A stretch of DNA of 64,000 nt from Spirirestis rafaelensis WJT71-NPBG6 (GCA_019359015.1 JAHHID010000033.1:1-64000), one strand, 5' to 3'. Shown: positions 15,837 through 24,814, numbered from the stretch's first letter. A program made the numbers and translations. Notes: generated by a model from the letters alone, not told the origin.

Positions 15837-17669
15837 ATGAAGCCAGAAGTCGTCACTCGTAGAATAGAAGCTTTTCACCAACGCTTTGGTGAAGCGCATC
15901 TCTATTTTGCTTATCATGCTGCTTTTCCCTTAGCGCTTACACCTGATTTACTCTACCGCTTGTGGGCGAATTTTCAACGCGATCGCAACGGTGAAGCACT
16001 GAAAATTCCCTGGCTGGCTGTGGCAGATTTGTTGCTTTCCAGCCTTTGTGATGAGGTGGGATATGAACTTTATGAGATGGAAACAGAGGTGCGAAATGCA
16101 CTGCTGAGGCAATTGAAAGCAAATCCTGGCTTTGGCGAAAAGCGAATTCATGAATTGTCTGATTTTTTGCTTGTCTATGTAAAACAACAGCTTGAGAGTC
16201 ACGATCCGGATATGCGTGATTTTGCTCAGGTTCAGAGGTGGACGGCTTTAGCTTATACAAAACCTGGTGAAGCCGCACGGGAAATTGCATTTGCGCTTGC
16301 AGGTTTGAAACTGGAGGAAAAAGCAGAGTGGGTTCGCATGGCATCTATAGTGGAAACCTTTGCAGAACCGTTAGCCGGATTTGCACCATTGATGACTTAT
16401 ACTCGTGGCATGGCTAGTTTGGCTCGTGGCAACACGACAAAAGCGGTAACTGAGTTAAGTCAACTTGCAAAAGCGGGAGACAAGCTAGAAGTTTCGGGAC
16501 TCAACTTATCAATTCCGGAATCGCTAATTAGACAAATAGAAAATAACCTGCGACGTTATGAAGAGGAATTATTAAAAGTAGTTAAAGCTCAATACCCACT
16601 GGATGAATTCGTCCGCAATGAACTTAAAAAGTTCCAGCAGTATTTAGGACTCAGGGATGAAGATGTAGCACAGATTGAAAAACCAATTCTGGACAACAAA
16701 GAAGTAGAATACCAAGAAAAACTACGACAACAACAAGAAGCCGAAAAACTCCGACAACAAGAAGAAGTTCAGAAGCTTCAACGACAACGGGAACAACAAA
16801 AAGCCGAACAAAAACGACAAAAACATGAAAATAACCTGCGACGTTATGAACAGGAATTATTAAAAGCAGTTCAAGCTCAATACCCACTGGATGAATTTGT
16901 CCGCAATAGACTTAAAAAGTTCCAGCAGTCTTTAGGACTCAGGGATGAAGATGTAGCACAGATTGAAAAAGCAATTCTGGACAACAAAGAAGTAGAATAC
17001 CAAGAAAAACTCTGGCAACAACAAGAAGCCGAGAAGCGACGACAGGAACAAGTAGAAGCTCAGAGACTACAACGACAACGGAAACAACAAGAAGCCCAGA
17101 GACTGCAACGACAACAAAAACAACAAGAAGCCCAGAGACTGCAACGACAAAAACAGCAAACTGATGACCTGCCCTCTGAAAAGGGAGTAGACTACATCAA
17201 ACTGCGCGACTTGCTAGCAGCAGGTAAGTGGAAAGACGCAGATCAGGAAACTCTAGCTGTGATGCTGAAAGCCGCTGGCACAGAAGAAGACTATTTAAAT
17301 TACCATGTCATCCATTACTTTCCTTGCACAGACTTACGCACCATTGACCAACTTTGGATACAATATAGCAAAGGGCTTTTTGGCTTCAGTGTGCAAAAGC
17401 GCATTTACCAAAGCGTCGGAAAAGACTACGATAAGTTTGGCGATCGCGTCGGTTGGCGAAAGGGAATGGAAAAAAACAAAGAATGGCTCACCTACAATGA
17501 ACTCACCTTCTCCCTGAATGCCCCCCACGGGCATCTCCCGTTAGGTGGTAGTTATTGGGGGGGAAATTCGTTGCAATTTCTTTATGTCGGTATTGGGATC
17601 GGGAGGAAGGTGTATAGTGGCGCAAGGCGCGGTTTGCTCTTCTCTCGCGTCGGGACTTGTAAAGTGTAA
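15837..17669 (+). CDS. GUN4-domain protein with helical N-terminal module and duplicated coiled-coil unit
   Basis: 610 residues. Residues 1-230 are an all-helical module (VVTRRIEAFHQRFGEAHLYF) that I also associate with cyanobacterial proteins carrying other C-terminal domains. Two near-identical units follow (about 236-295 and 332-391: LLKxVxAQYPLDEFVRN, LGLRDEDVAQIEK), each with a Gln/Arg-rich coiled coil. Residues about 453-610 are a GUN4 domain (LRDLLAAGKWKDADQET, DLRTIDQLWIQYSKGLFGFS, KFGDRVGWRKG, ending LFSRVGTCKV). Classical GUN4 binds porphyrins and activates Mg-chelatase. Fused in a MoxR/vWA operon, it is more likely a ligand sensor (inference). It starts 8 bp after the previous gene. 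Confidence 0.8.
   Translation: MKPEVVTRRIEAFHQRFGEAHLYFAYHAAFPLALTPDLLYRLWANFQRDRNGEALKIPWLAVADLLLSSLCDEVGYELYEMETEVRNALLRQLKANPGFGEKRIHELSDFLLVYVKQQLESHDPDMRDFAQVQRWTALAYTKPGEAAREIAFALAGLKLEEKAEWVRMASIVETFAEPLAGFAPLMTYTRGMASLARGNTTKAVTELSQLAKAGDKLEVSGLNLSIPESLIRQIENNLRRYEEELLKVVKAQYPLDEFVRNELKKFQQYLGLRDEDVAQIEKPILDNKEVEYQEKLRQQQEAEKLRQQEEVQKLQRQREQQKAEQKRQKHENNLRRYEQELLKAVQAQYPLDEFVRNRLKKFQQSLGLRDEDVAQIEKAILDNKEVEYQEKLWQQQEAEKRRQEQVEAQRLQRQRKQQEAQRLQRQQKQQEAQRLQRQKQQTDDLPSEKGVDYIKLRDLLAAGKWKDADQETLAVMLKAAGTEEDYLNYHVIHYFPCTDLRTIDQLWIQYSKGLFGFSVQKRIYQSVGKDYDKFGDRVGWRKGMEKNKEWLTYNELTFSLNAPHGHLPLGGSYWGGNSLQFLYVGIGIGRKVYSGARRGLLFSRVGTCKV
16542..17028 (+). repeat. Recent in-gene duplication, 288-bp period
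   Basis: Sequence from 16542 to about 16740 recurs at 16830 to about 17028 with only a few substitutions. The period is 288 bp (96 codons), so frame is kept. Each copy encodes one LRRYExELLK...DEDVAQIE...VEYQEKL unit. Near-identity at synonymous sites points to recent duplication or gene conversion. Confidence 0.85.
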
Positions 17670-17728
17670 CATATAAGCCTTTGAGAAGTTTTTTAAGATT
17701 TATTACACAAGCCATTCCCACGTAGTAA

Positions 17729-18497
17729 TCAAAATTGTAGAAATCCGATACCTGGCACTGTTCGGTTATAGCAGTTCGCTTCAATAAATATCCTTGCTAC
17801 TTCCTCTACTTCCGTGCTGTCTGTCACTTTTTGCTTATCCCAAGGTAACGTCATCTGTCCAGGGGAAGATTTTTTGGGTTTACCTTTTATCTTCATCCCT
17901 CCTAGCAAGCGACTACCCCAGTGGTTCTTTTTCTCTGGTTTCGGTTTGGGGCGATATTTTTTACAAAAGCCTCGGTATCTAGCAGCACATTCATCCAGAG
18001 TTTTACCCAGTTGCAAAAAAGCCAGATGCCATTGAGTGATACCCTCATTGCCTAACCTGTCGTGAACGCCATAATTGCTGAAATCATAGAAAAATCCCTG
18101 CTGTATTCCTGCGGCTTTCGGGTTAGCGTGGATGTAACGTAGGGTATTTAATGCCCTTTTGGTGTCGGTGTTGGCAAAACCACTGCTGTGATAACGCTTT
18201 TCCCAAAAATGTCCTGTACGGTTAAGCATCCTGTTAAAGCACATGGCAGTATACCAATTAAGCCAGTGCATGATTTTGGGCAAATCTTCTGCTTGTGCCG
18301 GTTCGGTGCAGGTAGTGTACATGATTGCTCATGATACAAAGAGCATAGAGTTTAAACCCATACTTCTGCTGTGCTTTTTTGATAGCGTATAAAAACACTT
18401 CCCGACATTCTAAGCTGGTGAGCCTAAATTCGCGGTTATTGCACCGGGTGATGTGATAGCAGAATCCAGGTTGTAAATTCCGGGGAGAACGAGACAT
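17729..18497 (-). pseudogene. RAYT / IS200-like (Y1) transposase, frameshifted
   Basis: From the ATG at 18497 the frame reads MSRSPRNLQPGFCYHITRCN, then LYALCIMSNHVHYL, the HUH motif (HVH). Just after this the frame shifts: the rest (EPAQAEDLPKIMHWLNWYTA, NRTGHFWEKRYHSSGF, ALNTLRYIHANPKAAG) is read in another frame from about 18310 down to the stop at 17729. Removing one C (a G on the plus strand in the run at 18304-18306) restores a normal RAYT of about 255 residues. RAYTs are tyrosine transposases that mobilise REP palindromes. Sequencing error is possible. It lies convergent with and 59 bp from the GUN4 gene. Confidence 0.85.
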
Positions 18498-18908
18498 GAA
18501 AACAGACCATCCCAATTTTGCCACTATTTGGCTAGGTTTGCGACGATTACATGATATCGCCGCAACCTGGAAACTACTCTTAAACAATCGTCAAATATGT
18601 AGTTAGCGATCGCCTAAAAAATCTCGACCGATACACGTTCTCTGGTGAATGTCAATTATCCATATATTGCATTTTTGTACGATCCTTTCCCTGGCACGTT
18701 TACACAAATGATAAGAAAGATGTGACTAATGCATAGCGGAGAGGGAAAGATTTTAGCTACGCTAAAAGCAAGGGTGAGGTTTTTCCGACTTGTATGTACA
18801 CGGTAGCCTTAATAAGGAGAGGGGAGATAAAGCACAGCTTTGTCTGGGTGAGGTTATGATCTCCAACTTAGTATTAGGACTTAAAAGTAACTAACTCCTA
18901 ACTCTTAA
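18498..18908. other. Intergenic region, no gene recognised
   Basis: About 410 bp between the RAYT start and the end of the oxidoreductase gene. It contains only repetitive-looking sequence of the GGGTGAGGTTTTTCCGAC type and no open frame, RNA or clear hairpin that I can support. Confidence 0.4.
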
Positions 18909-20036
18909 TTACCCACCAAAACCAGGAATGGGAACCAAACGCTTCAGCGCACGATTGACAACATCGCCATAACGCAATTCACCACAGAGGATTCTACCCA
19001 TAATTTGGCTACCAGAAGGACGCTTGACACCTACCTTGTAACCAACGCCAGGAAAGCGATAAAATGCTCCAGCTAACTTTTGCGCCCAAGCCATATCAGC
19101 ACCCCATTGTTCGCTAATCGCGTCGGAGTAGCTTTCTAAAGCGATCGCATCACCCGAAAGCGCCTGATGAATCGCTCCAGCTGCCAACAAACCGCTAAAA
19201 ATAGAGGGACGAATACCTTCTGCTGTCATCGGATCAACCACACAAGCTGCTTCCCCTGCCAAAACCGCATTTTGAGTATGCAGCTTTTGATTGCCATCCC
19301 ATAAACTAATAGGATGACCGTACTGCTTGCTAGCTTTAACATCTAGACCAAAACTTTTTCCGTACTCATCCAAAATTTTCTTAAAGTCTTGACGTTCTCC
19401 ACCGATGAAAGTACCGACACCAATCGAATAACCATCAGCTTTGGGAAAGTTCCAGATATAGCCGTTTTTAACCATACCAAACTCAAAGTGAATTGTGGAT
19501 TTGTTCTCCACAACTGCCGGAACTTCTGCCTCTAAAGCCCCTGCTAAACGGCGTTTGCGTTCTTTGAAACCCAGCCATTTTGCCATCGGTCCCTTGGCAC
19601 CGTCAGCAGCGATTAAATAACGACCTGTAATTGGACCGTTAGCTGTATTAACTTGCCAATGATCGCTCTTAAATTCAATTCCAGTTACTTCTGTAGAATC
19701 TTTTAATTCAGCACCTTGCTTTTGCGCTTGCTGAATTAAGAAATGGTCAAAAACATCTCGTCGCACCATCCAGACTGGCTCGATAGTCTCTATTTTGCTT
19801 TCTACAGGGTCGCCTAGTTTCCAGGTAAAGCGGAGCTCGTCCACTTTCAGAGAAATTGCGGGACTAAAATCAAAGTCAAACCATTGGGCGATCGCAGGCG
19901 ATACCCCTCCGCCACAGGGTTTATATCTTGGCAAAGATTCTTTTTCTAAAACTAATACCGAACGTCCCTGCTTGGCTAAATGGTAAGCGGCTGTTCCACC
20001 AGCAGGTCCCGCGCCGACGATGATGCAATCATACAT
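18909..20036 (-). CDS. Geranylgeranyl reductase family FAD-dependent oxidoreductase
   Basis: 375 residues. The N-terminal Rossmann dinucleotide motif IIVGAGPAGGTAAYHLAKQG (residues 5-24) is followed by LPRYKPCGGGVS, a signature of the geranylgeranyl-reductase/FixC-like flavoproteins. The second FAD motif is AVLAGEAACVVDPMTAEGIRP. The family reduces isoprenoid double bonds (chlorophyll phytyl chain, tocopherol, archaeal lipids). This protein is not obviously ChlP itself, so the substrate is left open. Soluble, full length, no neighbour in an operon. Confidence 0.85.
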   Translation of the reverse strand: MYDCIIVGAGPAGGTAAYHLAKQGRSVLVLEKESLPRYKPCGGGVSPAIAQWFDFDFSPAISLKVDELRFTWKLGDPVESKIETIEPVWMVRRDVFDHFLIQQAQKQGAELKDSTEVTGIEFKSDHWQVNTANGPITGRYLIAADGAKGPMAKWLGFKERKRRLAGALEAEVPAVVENKSTIHFEFGMVKNGYIWNFPKADGYSIGVGTFIGGERQDFKKILDEYGKSFGLDVKASKQYGHPISLWDGNQKLHTQNAVLAGEAACVVDPMTAEGIRPSIFSGLLAAGAIHQALSGDAIALESYSDAISEQWGADMAWAQKLAGAFYRFPGVGYKVGVKRPSGSQIMGRILCGELRYGDVVNRALKRLVPIPGFGG

Positions 20037-20440
20037 ATGGCTGAATTTTTGCTCCTGAAGAACGTTGATTTTTGCGTTTTTATTTGTAATTTACACGTAG
20101 ATATGACCAGACTTTAACTGATTTTCAGATTAGCCGCTAAATTTTTCACAGGCTTCAGTGTAACCGATCTAAATCTTTCTTCTAGAGCTACCATGCTCAA
20201 GCGTAAATATTTGGATATAAATCTTCTATCTTGATTAATTCAGGTTGTTTGTGAATGCATTACCATACTTTACTCTGATAATTCGGCTGAGAATTTTAAA
20301 CAATTTAAATGTGCTTTTTTTTCATCTAAATTATCTAATTACTGTAACCGCTACTAAGTTACAATTCATTACTTCCACTGATTACAAATTTTTAGCTGAG
20401 GCTCTACGATACTTTATAAAGTTTTAATAAACATCTGAGG
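20037..20440. other. Intergenic region, no gene recognised
   Basis: About 400 AT-rich bp between divergently oriented regions (oxidoreductase starts leftward at 20036, frr ends at 20503). A 60-codon frame at 20245-20427 has an amino acid composition typical of AT-rich noncoding DNA and no ribosome site. I see nothing else. Confidence 0.4.
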
Positions 20441-20489
20441 AAGTATGAAGGTTGAAAAATTCATCGATTATCCTTCAGCCTTCATACTT
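20441..20489 (-). terminator. Hairpin downstream of frr
   Basis: Arms of about 16 bp (20441-20456 and about 20474-20489, AAGTATGAAGG... with ...CCTTCATACTT) lie 14 bp past the frr stop on the minus strand. It is probably the terminator of the pyrH-frr operon, although no strong U tract is visible. Confidence 0.6.
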
Positions 20490-20502
20490 TATACTTCACA
20501 CT

Positions 20503-21051
20503 TTAGACAGTGGTGATGTCTTTTTCTTTTTCTGCCAACAATTCACCGATTTTGGCGCTGTACTTGTCGGTTAGTTTTTGCAACTTGTCTTGCTGGTCTT
20601 TGGCTTCATCCTCAGAGATTTCCGAGGCTTTCTCCTGTTTGCGAATTGAGTCAAGGGCATCGCGGCGGATGTTGCGAATGGCAACGCGCCCTTCCTCAGC
20701 ATATTTGGCGGCGAGTTTGACAAATTCTTTACGCCGATCGCTTGTCAAAGGCGGAATATTCAACCGAATCACAGAACCGTCGTTGTTGGGGGTTAAACCG
20801 ACATCCGACATAGAAATTGCCTTTTCGATCAAGTTTAAGGTGCCGCGATCGTAAGGCTGAATTGTAATTGTTGTCGAATCCGGCGTGCTAATGTTTGCCA
20901 GTGACTTCATCGATGTGGGGGTACCGTAGTATTCCACCATCACCTTATCTAGTAGACTCGCATTGGCGCGACCAGTGCGAATCGTGTTAAAAGCTCGTTG
21001 AGTTGATTCAACGGTCTTTTGCATCGTACTCTCAGCTTCATCTAATTTCAC
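20503..21051 (-). CDS. frr: Ribosome recycling factor
   Basis: 182 residues from a GTG at 21051. The frame is open further upstream, but the product only matches RRF from [20 protein letters not shown] onward, and GGAGG lies 5 bases before this GTG. Conserved features include [50 protein letters not shown] and the C-terminal [21 protein letters not shown] with EF-G splits post-termination ribosomes. The start overlaps the end of pyrH by 14 bp, giving translational coupling in the usual pyrH-frr order. Confidence 0.96.
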   Translation of the reverse strand: MKLDEAESTMQKTVESTQRAFNTIRTGRANASLLDKVMVEYYGTPTSMKSLANISTPDSTTITIQPYDRGTLNLIEKAISMSDVGLTPNNDGSVIRLNIPPLTSDRRKEFVKLAAKYAEEGRVAIRNIRRDALDSIRKQEKASEISEDEAKDQQDKLQKLTDKYSAKIGELLAEKEKDITTV

Positions 21052-21766
21052 AAGAACCTCCCACAAGGGTGCCGATAGATTCTCCCATAATTGCTCGTTG
21101 AATGTTACCTCGTACCGATAAATCAAATACAAGTATGGGAATGTTGTTTTCTTTACACATAGCAATCGCGGTACTATCCATTACCCGCAAATCTTTAGCC
21201 AAAACGTGGGCGTAGGTTAGGCTTTGATAACGTTTGGCATCAGGATAAATATGGGGGTCAGCATCATACACTCCGTCTACCTTGGTCGCTTTAAAAATCA
21301 CTTCAGCATCAATTTCTGCGGCTCTTAATGCGGCAGTCGTATCGGTGGTAAAGAAAGGATTTCCAGAACCAGCACCAAAAATTACCACCCGTCCTTTTTC
21401 TAGATGACGGATGGCACGACGACGAATATACGGTTCGGCTATTTCTTGCATAGCGATCGCCGTTTGTACCCGCGTTTCTACCCCTATTCGTTCCAGCGAG
21501 TCTTGCAGCGTCATGGCATTCATTACCGTGGCAATCATCCCGATGTAGTCAGCGGTTGCCCTGTCCATACCCGCCGACGACGCTTTGACGCCACGAAAAA
21601 TATTACCGCCGCCCACAACGATGGCGATCTGAACACCTGTGGCTATCACCTCTGCTACCTCTTGTGCTATTCCTTTCACCACTTCTGGATCAATTCCATA
21701 GCCCATGTTGCCCATCAAGGCTTCACCGCTCAGTTTAAGTAAAACCCGTCGGTAATTCGTTCCCAT
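21038..21766 (-). CDS. pyrH: UMP kinase
   Basis: 242 residues from the ATG at 21766 ([19 protein letters not shown]); a TTG six codons upstream is not preferred. It belongs to the amino acid kinase fold: [38 protein letters not shown] and [20 protein letters not shown], then [13 protein letters not shown]. It phosphorylates UMP to UDP with ATP in the cytoplasm. It forms an operon with frr, 14-bp overlap. All key motifs are present. Confidence 0.96.
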   Translation of the reverse strand: MGTNYRRVLLKLSGEALMGNMGYGIDPEVVKGIAQEVAEVIATGVQIAIVVGGGNIFRGVKASSAGMDRATADYIGMIATVMNAMTLQDSLERIGVETRVQTAIAMQEIAEPYIRRRAIRHLEKGRVVIFGAGSGNPFFTTDTTAALRAAEIDAEVIFKATKVDGVYDADPHIYPDAKRYQSLTYAHVLAKDLRVMDSTAIAMCKENNIPILVFDLSVRGNIQRAIMGESIGTLVGGSCEIR

Positions 21767-21908
21767 GAAGTTACGCTTTATCAAAAAGTTGCAATTGCCT
21801 CCAATTTAAGATAGCAGTGGGCGTGACTTTCTGTCTCTATTAGTCAGGTAAAGTTATGAAGAAAGGGCATAGGTAATCGGGACTGGGGGCTGGAAAAAGA
21901 ATTATTAC

Positions 21909-21980
21909 CCATGCCCAATGCCCAATGCCCAATGCCCAATGCCCAATGCCCAATGCCCAATGCCCCATGCCCATTGCCCA
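21909..21980. repeat. TGCCCAA heptamer tandem array
   Basis: About seven perfect or near-perfect copies of the heptamer ATGCCCA run from 21909, degenerating to ATGCCCC and TTGCCCA at the right end. This is an STRR-type array and lies between pyrH and the redoxin gene; it reaches up to the redoxin stop codon. Confidence 0.9.
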
Positions 21981-21989
21981 AATTACTAG

Positions 21990-22541
21990 TTACGCGACTA
22001 TTAATGAAGTACCAACAGCCTTAGTCTGGGGAATGTGTATTTCTTTACCTTCAAATAAACAGGCGATCGCCTTTTTCAGATATTCGTCTTTCACAGACCG
22101 TGAATCTTCCGGGTTATCATCAATTTGCCCTTTGTAGCGGACTACACCATCTTTATCTATTAAAAAAGCCATTGGTGTAACCAGTGCCCCAAAGCTGCGG
22201 CTTGTATCTTGGGTTGAGTCCCACAGATAGGGAAAGTTCAACTCATGGATGAGGGCAAAAGCTTGCATATTGTCAAAGCTTTCCGTCGGGTTTTCATTGG
22301 CATCACTGCCATTCATGCCAATTAGCGAAAAACCTTGTTGACGAAATTCCGCTTGAATTTCTTTTAGCCTATCTATATACAACCTGACATAAGGACATTG
22401 GTTGCACATGGAAATGACGCCGATAGCACGAAACTTTTCAAGATAACGCCGAAGATGGTGTACTTGTTTGTCAATTCCTGGCAGTTCAAAATCTGGTGCG
22501 TAGCTTCCTACAGGAGTATCAATTGTTTCTAGTATATTCAT
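21990..22541 (-). CDS. Thioredoxin-like / AhpC-TSA family redoxin
   Basis: 183 residues. Thioredoxin fold start: VGSYAPDFELPGIDKQVHHL; active-site region GVISMCNQCPYVRLYIDRL with a CxxC pair (about Cys46 and Cys49); TPMAFLIDKDGVVRYKGQID near the cis-Pro loop. No signal peptide, so cytoplasmic. The family reduces disulfides or peroxides, and its partner is not shown here. Leftward, 57 bp downstream of agmatinase, so possibly co-transcribed. Confidence 0.88.
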   Translation of the reverse strand: MNILETIDTPVGSYAPDFELPGIDKQVHHLRRYLEKFRAIGVISMCNQCPYVRLYIDRLKEIQAEFRQQGFSLIGMNGSDANENPTESFDNMQAFALIHELNFPYLWDSTQDTSRSFGALVTPMAFLIDKDGVVRYKGQIDDNPEDSRSVKDEYLKKAIACLFEGKEIHIPQTKAVGTSLIVA

Positions 22542-22598
22542 CTTCTTTTAGCACCAAGGAACTAAAAACAAAAAATCTAGGGCGTGTCATATTCTGCG

Positions 22599-23519
22599 TC
22601 ATGCTCCAGCTTCAAACCAACCCTTAGCTGATGCTTGATATCCAATAATTTTATAGACCAATTTGGCTGCCGTAAATTGTGAAACTACTGAATCTACAAG
22701 AGGTGCTAATTCCATCACATCACAGCCGATGACATTATGTTTTTCACAGACGCGCTGCAAGAAAGTCATCAAGGCATACCAATTTAAACCACCCGGTTCT
22801 GGAGTACCAACGGCAGGAATTAAGGTAGGATCGATGCCATCTAAATCGATGGTGAGAAAAACTTTATCTGTCTGAATCGCAGAAATTGCTCGTTCCATCC
22901 AATTGGGTTCGTTAGCAATTTCCCGTGCTCGAAATACAGTTAGCTGTTTTTCTTTGATTAAGTCGGCTTCTTCTTTACAAATCGCCCGAATGCCAATTTG
23001 GACGGTCGGTAAATCCATATCGACAATTCGCCGCATTACACAAGCATGATTGTGAATTGAGCCTTCATAACTGTGGCGTAAATCACCGTGGGCATCAATT
23101 TGCACTACCGTAAAGGGTTCTGTATAAACTTTACGATATGCTTCCACAATTGCAGCAGTAATACTGTGTTCGCCACCTAAAGCAATGACAAATTTACCAT
23201 CATCAATCAACTTATGAACCGTTTCTTCAGTGACTTTCAGCATTTCCTCGGCAGTGACACTAGAGGAGCGGGTGTCCGCGATTGTTTCATGGGTGTAAAT
23301 TCCTACTTCAAGTCCTGTTTCTCTATCCAGTTCCTCGTCGTAATATTCCACCTGATGCGAAGCCTCCAGTATTGAATCTGGACCATTTTCACAGCCCCGG
23401 CGATAGGTGGTTGTTGCCTCGTATGCAATGGGCAATATCACCACTTTTGATGTATCATACTTAGCAGCGACATCACTGCCTAGAAATGGCATTACAGAAG
23501 TAGAAGTTTGTGCCAACAT
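22599..23519 (-). CDS. speB: Agmatinase (arginase/ureohydrolase family)
   Basis: 306 residues with all the metal-binding blocks of the ureohydrolase fold: ALGGEHSITAA, VVQIDAHGDLR, IHNHACVMRRI and FLTIDLDGIDPTLIPAVGTP. The dinuclear Mn ligands (His, three Asp, His, Asp) can all be seen. The family splits agmatine (or arginine/guanidino compounds) to urea plus amine; the N-terminal half and length fit SpeB. Some cyanobacterial members act on other guanidino substrates, so the substrate is likely but not certain. Leftward, upstream of the redoxin gene. Confidence 0.87.
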   Translation of the reverse strand: MLAQTSTSVMPFLGSDVAAKYDTSKVVILPIAYEATTTYRRGCENGPDSILEASHQVEYYDEELDRETGLEVGIYTHETIADTRSSSVTAEEMLKVTEETVHKLIDDGKFVIALGGEHSITAAIVEAYRKVYTEPFTVVQIDAHGDLRHSYEGSIHNHACVMRRIVDMDLPTVQIGIRAICKEEADLIKEKQLTVFRAREIANEPNWMERAISAIQTDKVFLTIDLDGIDPTLIPAVGTPEPGGLNWYALMTFLQRVCEKHNVIGCDVMELAPLVDSVVSQFTAAKLVYKIIGYQASAKGWFEAGA

Positions 23520-23701
23520 GACAAAAAGTTTCCTCAGTTTAGATAAGATGTGACTCCTAATACTGACATAATCTAACTTATGAATACACTATCGCTATGA
23601 AAAAGTAAGAGCTATTTTATGCTGAATTAAACTGTTAGCTTGGGATTGATGCTGAAGCTATTTATTTTAAAGCTTTATATTTTTCGAGAAAATAAAAAAC
23701 A

Positions 23702-24655
23702 ATGATGCTTGCGGCTTATCGTTTTGCGTCGATGTGTTATCCTTTTAAATTTTCTATGCTCAAATCGACAACCGGACTGCCTGCAACAAAAACCTGGACT
23801 TGGCAAGGTTTTCCCATCTGCTATCAAACTCAAGGAGCCACTGGACCTGCTGTGGTCTTGGTTCATGGCTTTGGAGCCTCTTGGTGGCATTGGCGGAAAA
23901 ATATCCCTGTACTGGCGGAAAATTGCCGTGTCTATGCTATTGATTTGATAGGTTTTGGCGCTTCAGCTAAACCCAAGCCAGGTGAAGAGATTGCCTACAC
24001 ATTTGAAACCTGGGGACAGCAAATTGCTGATTTTTGCCGTGAAGTGGTTGGAGAACCGGCTTTTTTTGTGGGAAATTCTGTAGGCTGTATTGTAATCATG
24101 CAAGCGGCAGTGGATAACCCAGATATTGCATTAGGAGTTGCGCTACTAAACTGCTCCTTACGGCTGTTACACGATCGCAAACGAGCAACACTACCTTGGT
24201 ATCGTAGCGCCGGAACGCCCTTGCTGCAACGCCTGCTATCTATCAAACCTGTTGGGAAGTTCTTTTTTAATCAAATTGCCAAGCCAAAAACGGTGCGTTC
24301 GATTCTGCTCAAAGCTTATATCAATTCCGAGGCGGTGACAGACGAGTTAGTAGATATCTTAATGGCACCAGTAAGCGATCCGGGTGCTGTAGCTGTATTT
24401 CTTGCGTTTACAGCTTATTCTACAGGTCCCCTAGCCGAAGACCTTTTACCTGTGCTACCTTGTCCGGCAATTATTTTGTGGGGAACATCTGACCCTTGGG
24501 AACCGTTTGAGTTAGGTAGAGAGTTAGCTAATTTCCCAAAAGTGCTAAAGTTTATACCTTTAGAAGGTGTGGGGCATTGTCCCCAAGATGAAGCACCGGA
24601 GGTAGTGAATCCGATTATACAGGATTGGGTTTGGAAAATGTCAAGAGATTTTTGA
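23702..24655 (+). CDS. Alpha/beta-fold hydrolase
   Basis: Up to 317 residues. Catalytic triad visible: nucleophile Ser in FVGNSVGCIV, Asp in LWGTSDPWEP and His in GVGHCPQDEAP. The oxyanion HG motif is VLVHGFGASWWHW. A soluble enzyme without clear signal. Close in style to the plastid/cyanobacterial hydrolases that include chlorophyll dephytylase-like and esterase members, but the substrate is not readable. The start is uncertain: ATGs at 23702, 23705 and 23756 are all possible, and the conserved part begins at TWTWQGFPICYQ. A hairpin follows the stop. Confidence 0.85.
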   Translation: MMLAAYRFASMCYPFKFSMLKSTTGLPATKTWTWQGFPICYQTQGATGPAVVLVHGFGASWWHWRKNIPVLAENCRVYAIDLIGFGASAKPKPGEEIAYTFETWGQQIADFCREVVGEPAFFVGNSVGCIVIMQAAVDNPDIALGVALLNCSLRLLHDRKRATLPWYRSAGTPLLQRLLSIKPVGKFFFNQIAKPKTVRSILLKAYINSEAVTDELVDILMAPVSDPGAVAVFLAFTAYSTGPLAEDLLPVLPCPAIILWGTSDPWEPFELGRELANFPKVLKFIPLEGVGHCPQDEAPEVVNPIIQDWVWKMSRDF

Positions 24656-24670
24656 TTTCCGATTTGGATT

Positions 24671-24728
24671 AACATCTTGCACCAAGCTGCAACGCGAAAT
24701 GAATAAACTTCGCCTGGTACAAGATGTT
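24671..24728. terminator. Hairpin after the hydrolase gene
   Basis: Arms AACATCTTGCACCA (24671-24684) and TGGTACAAGATGTT (24715-24728) pair over 14 bp with one mismatch. It begins 16 bp after the hydrolase stop and probably ends that transcript; it could also be an interspersed palindrome. Confidence 0.5.
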
Positions 24729-24745
24729 AATATTTGGATATAAAG

Positions 24746-24789
24746 AAGTATGCTTACGGGCATATTGTCACAAAGGCATAAGCATACTT
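24746..24789. terminator. Hairpin between convergent genes
   Basis: Perfect 11-bp arms AAGTATGCTTA (24746-24756) and TAAGCATACTT (24779-24789) with a 22-base loop. It lies between the convergent hydrolase and LCP genes and could end transcription in both directions. Confidence 0.5.
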
Positions 24790-24814
24790 AAAATTAGTCA
24801 ATAAAAAAGAAAAA

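Noticed and set aside
20245-20427. 60-codon frame upstream of the oxidoreductase gene
   Set aside because: AT-rich sequence giving Asn/Phe/Leu/Ile-rich peptide, no ribosome site, no partner gene.
21052-21165. 38-residue N-terminal extension of ribosome recycling factor
   Set aside because: It overlaps pyrH in another frame, does not resemble RRF, and a GTG with a GGAGG site at 21051 gives the normal length.
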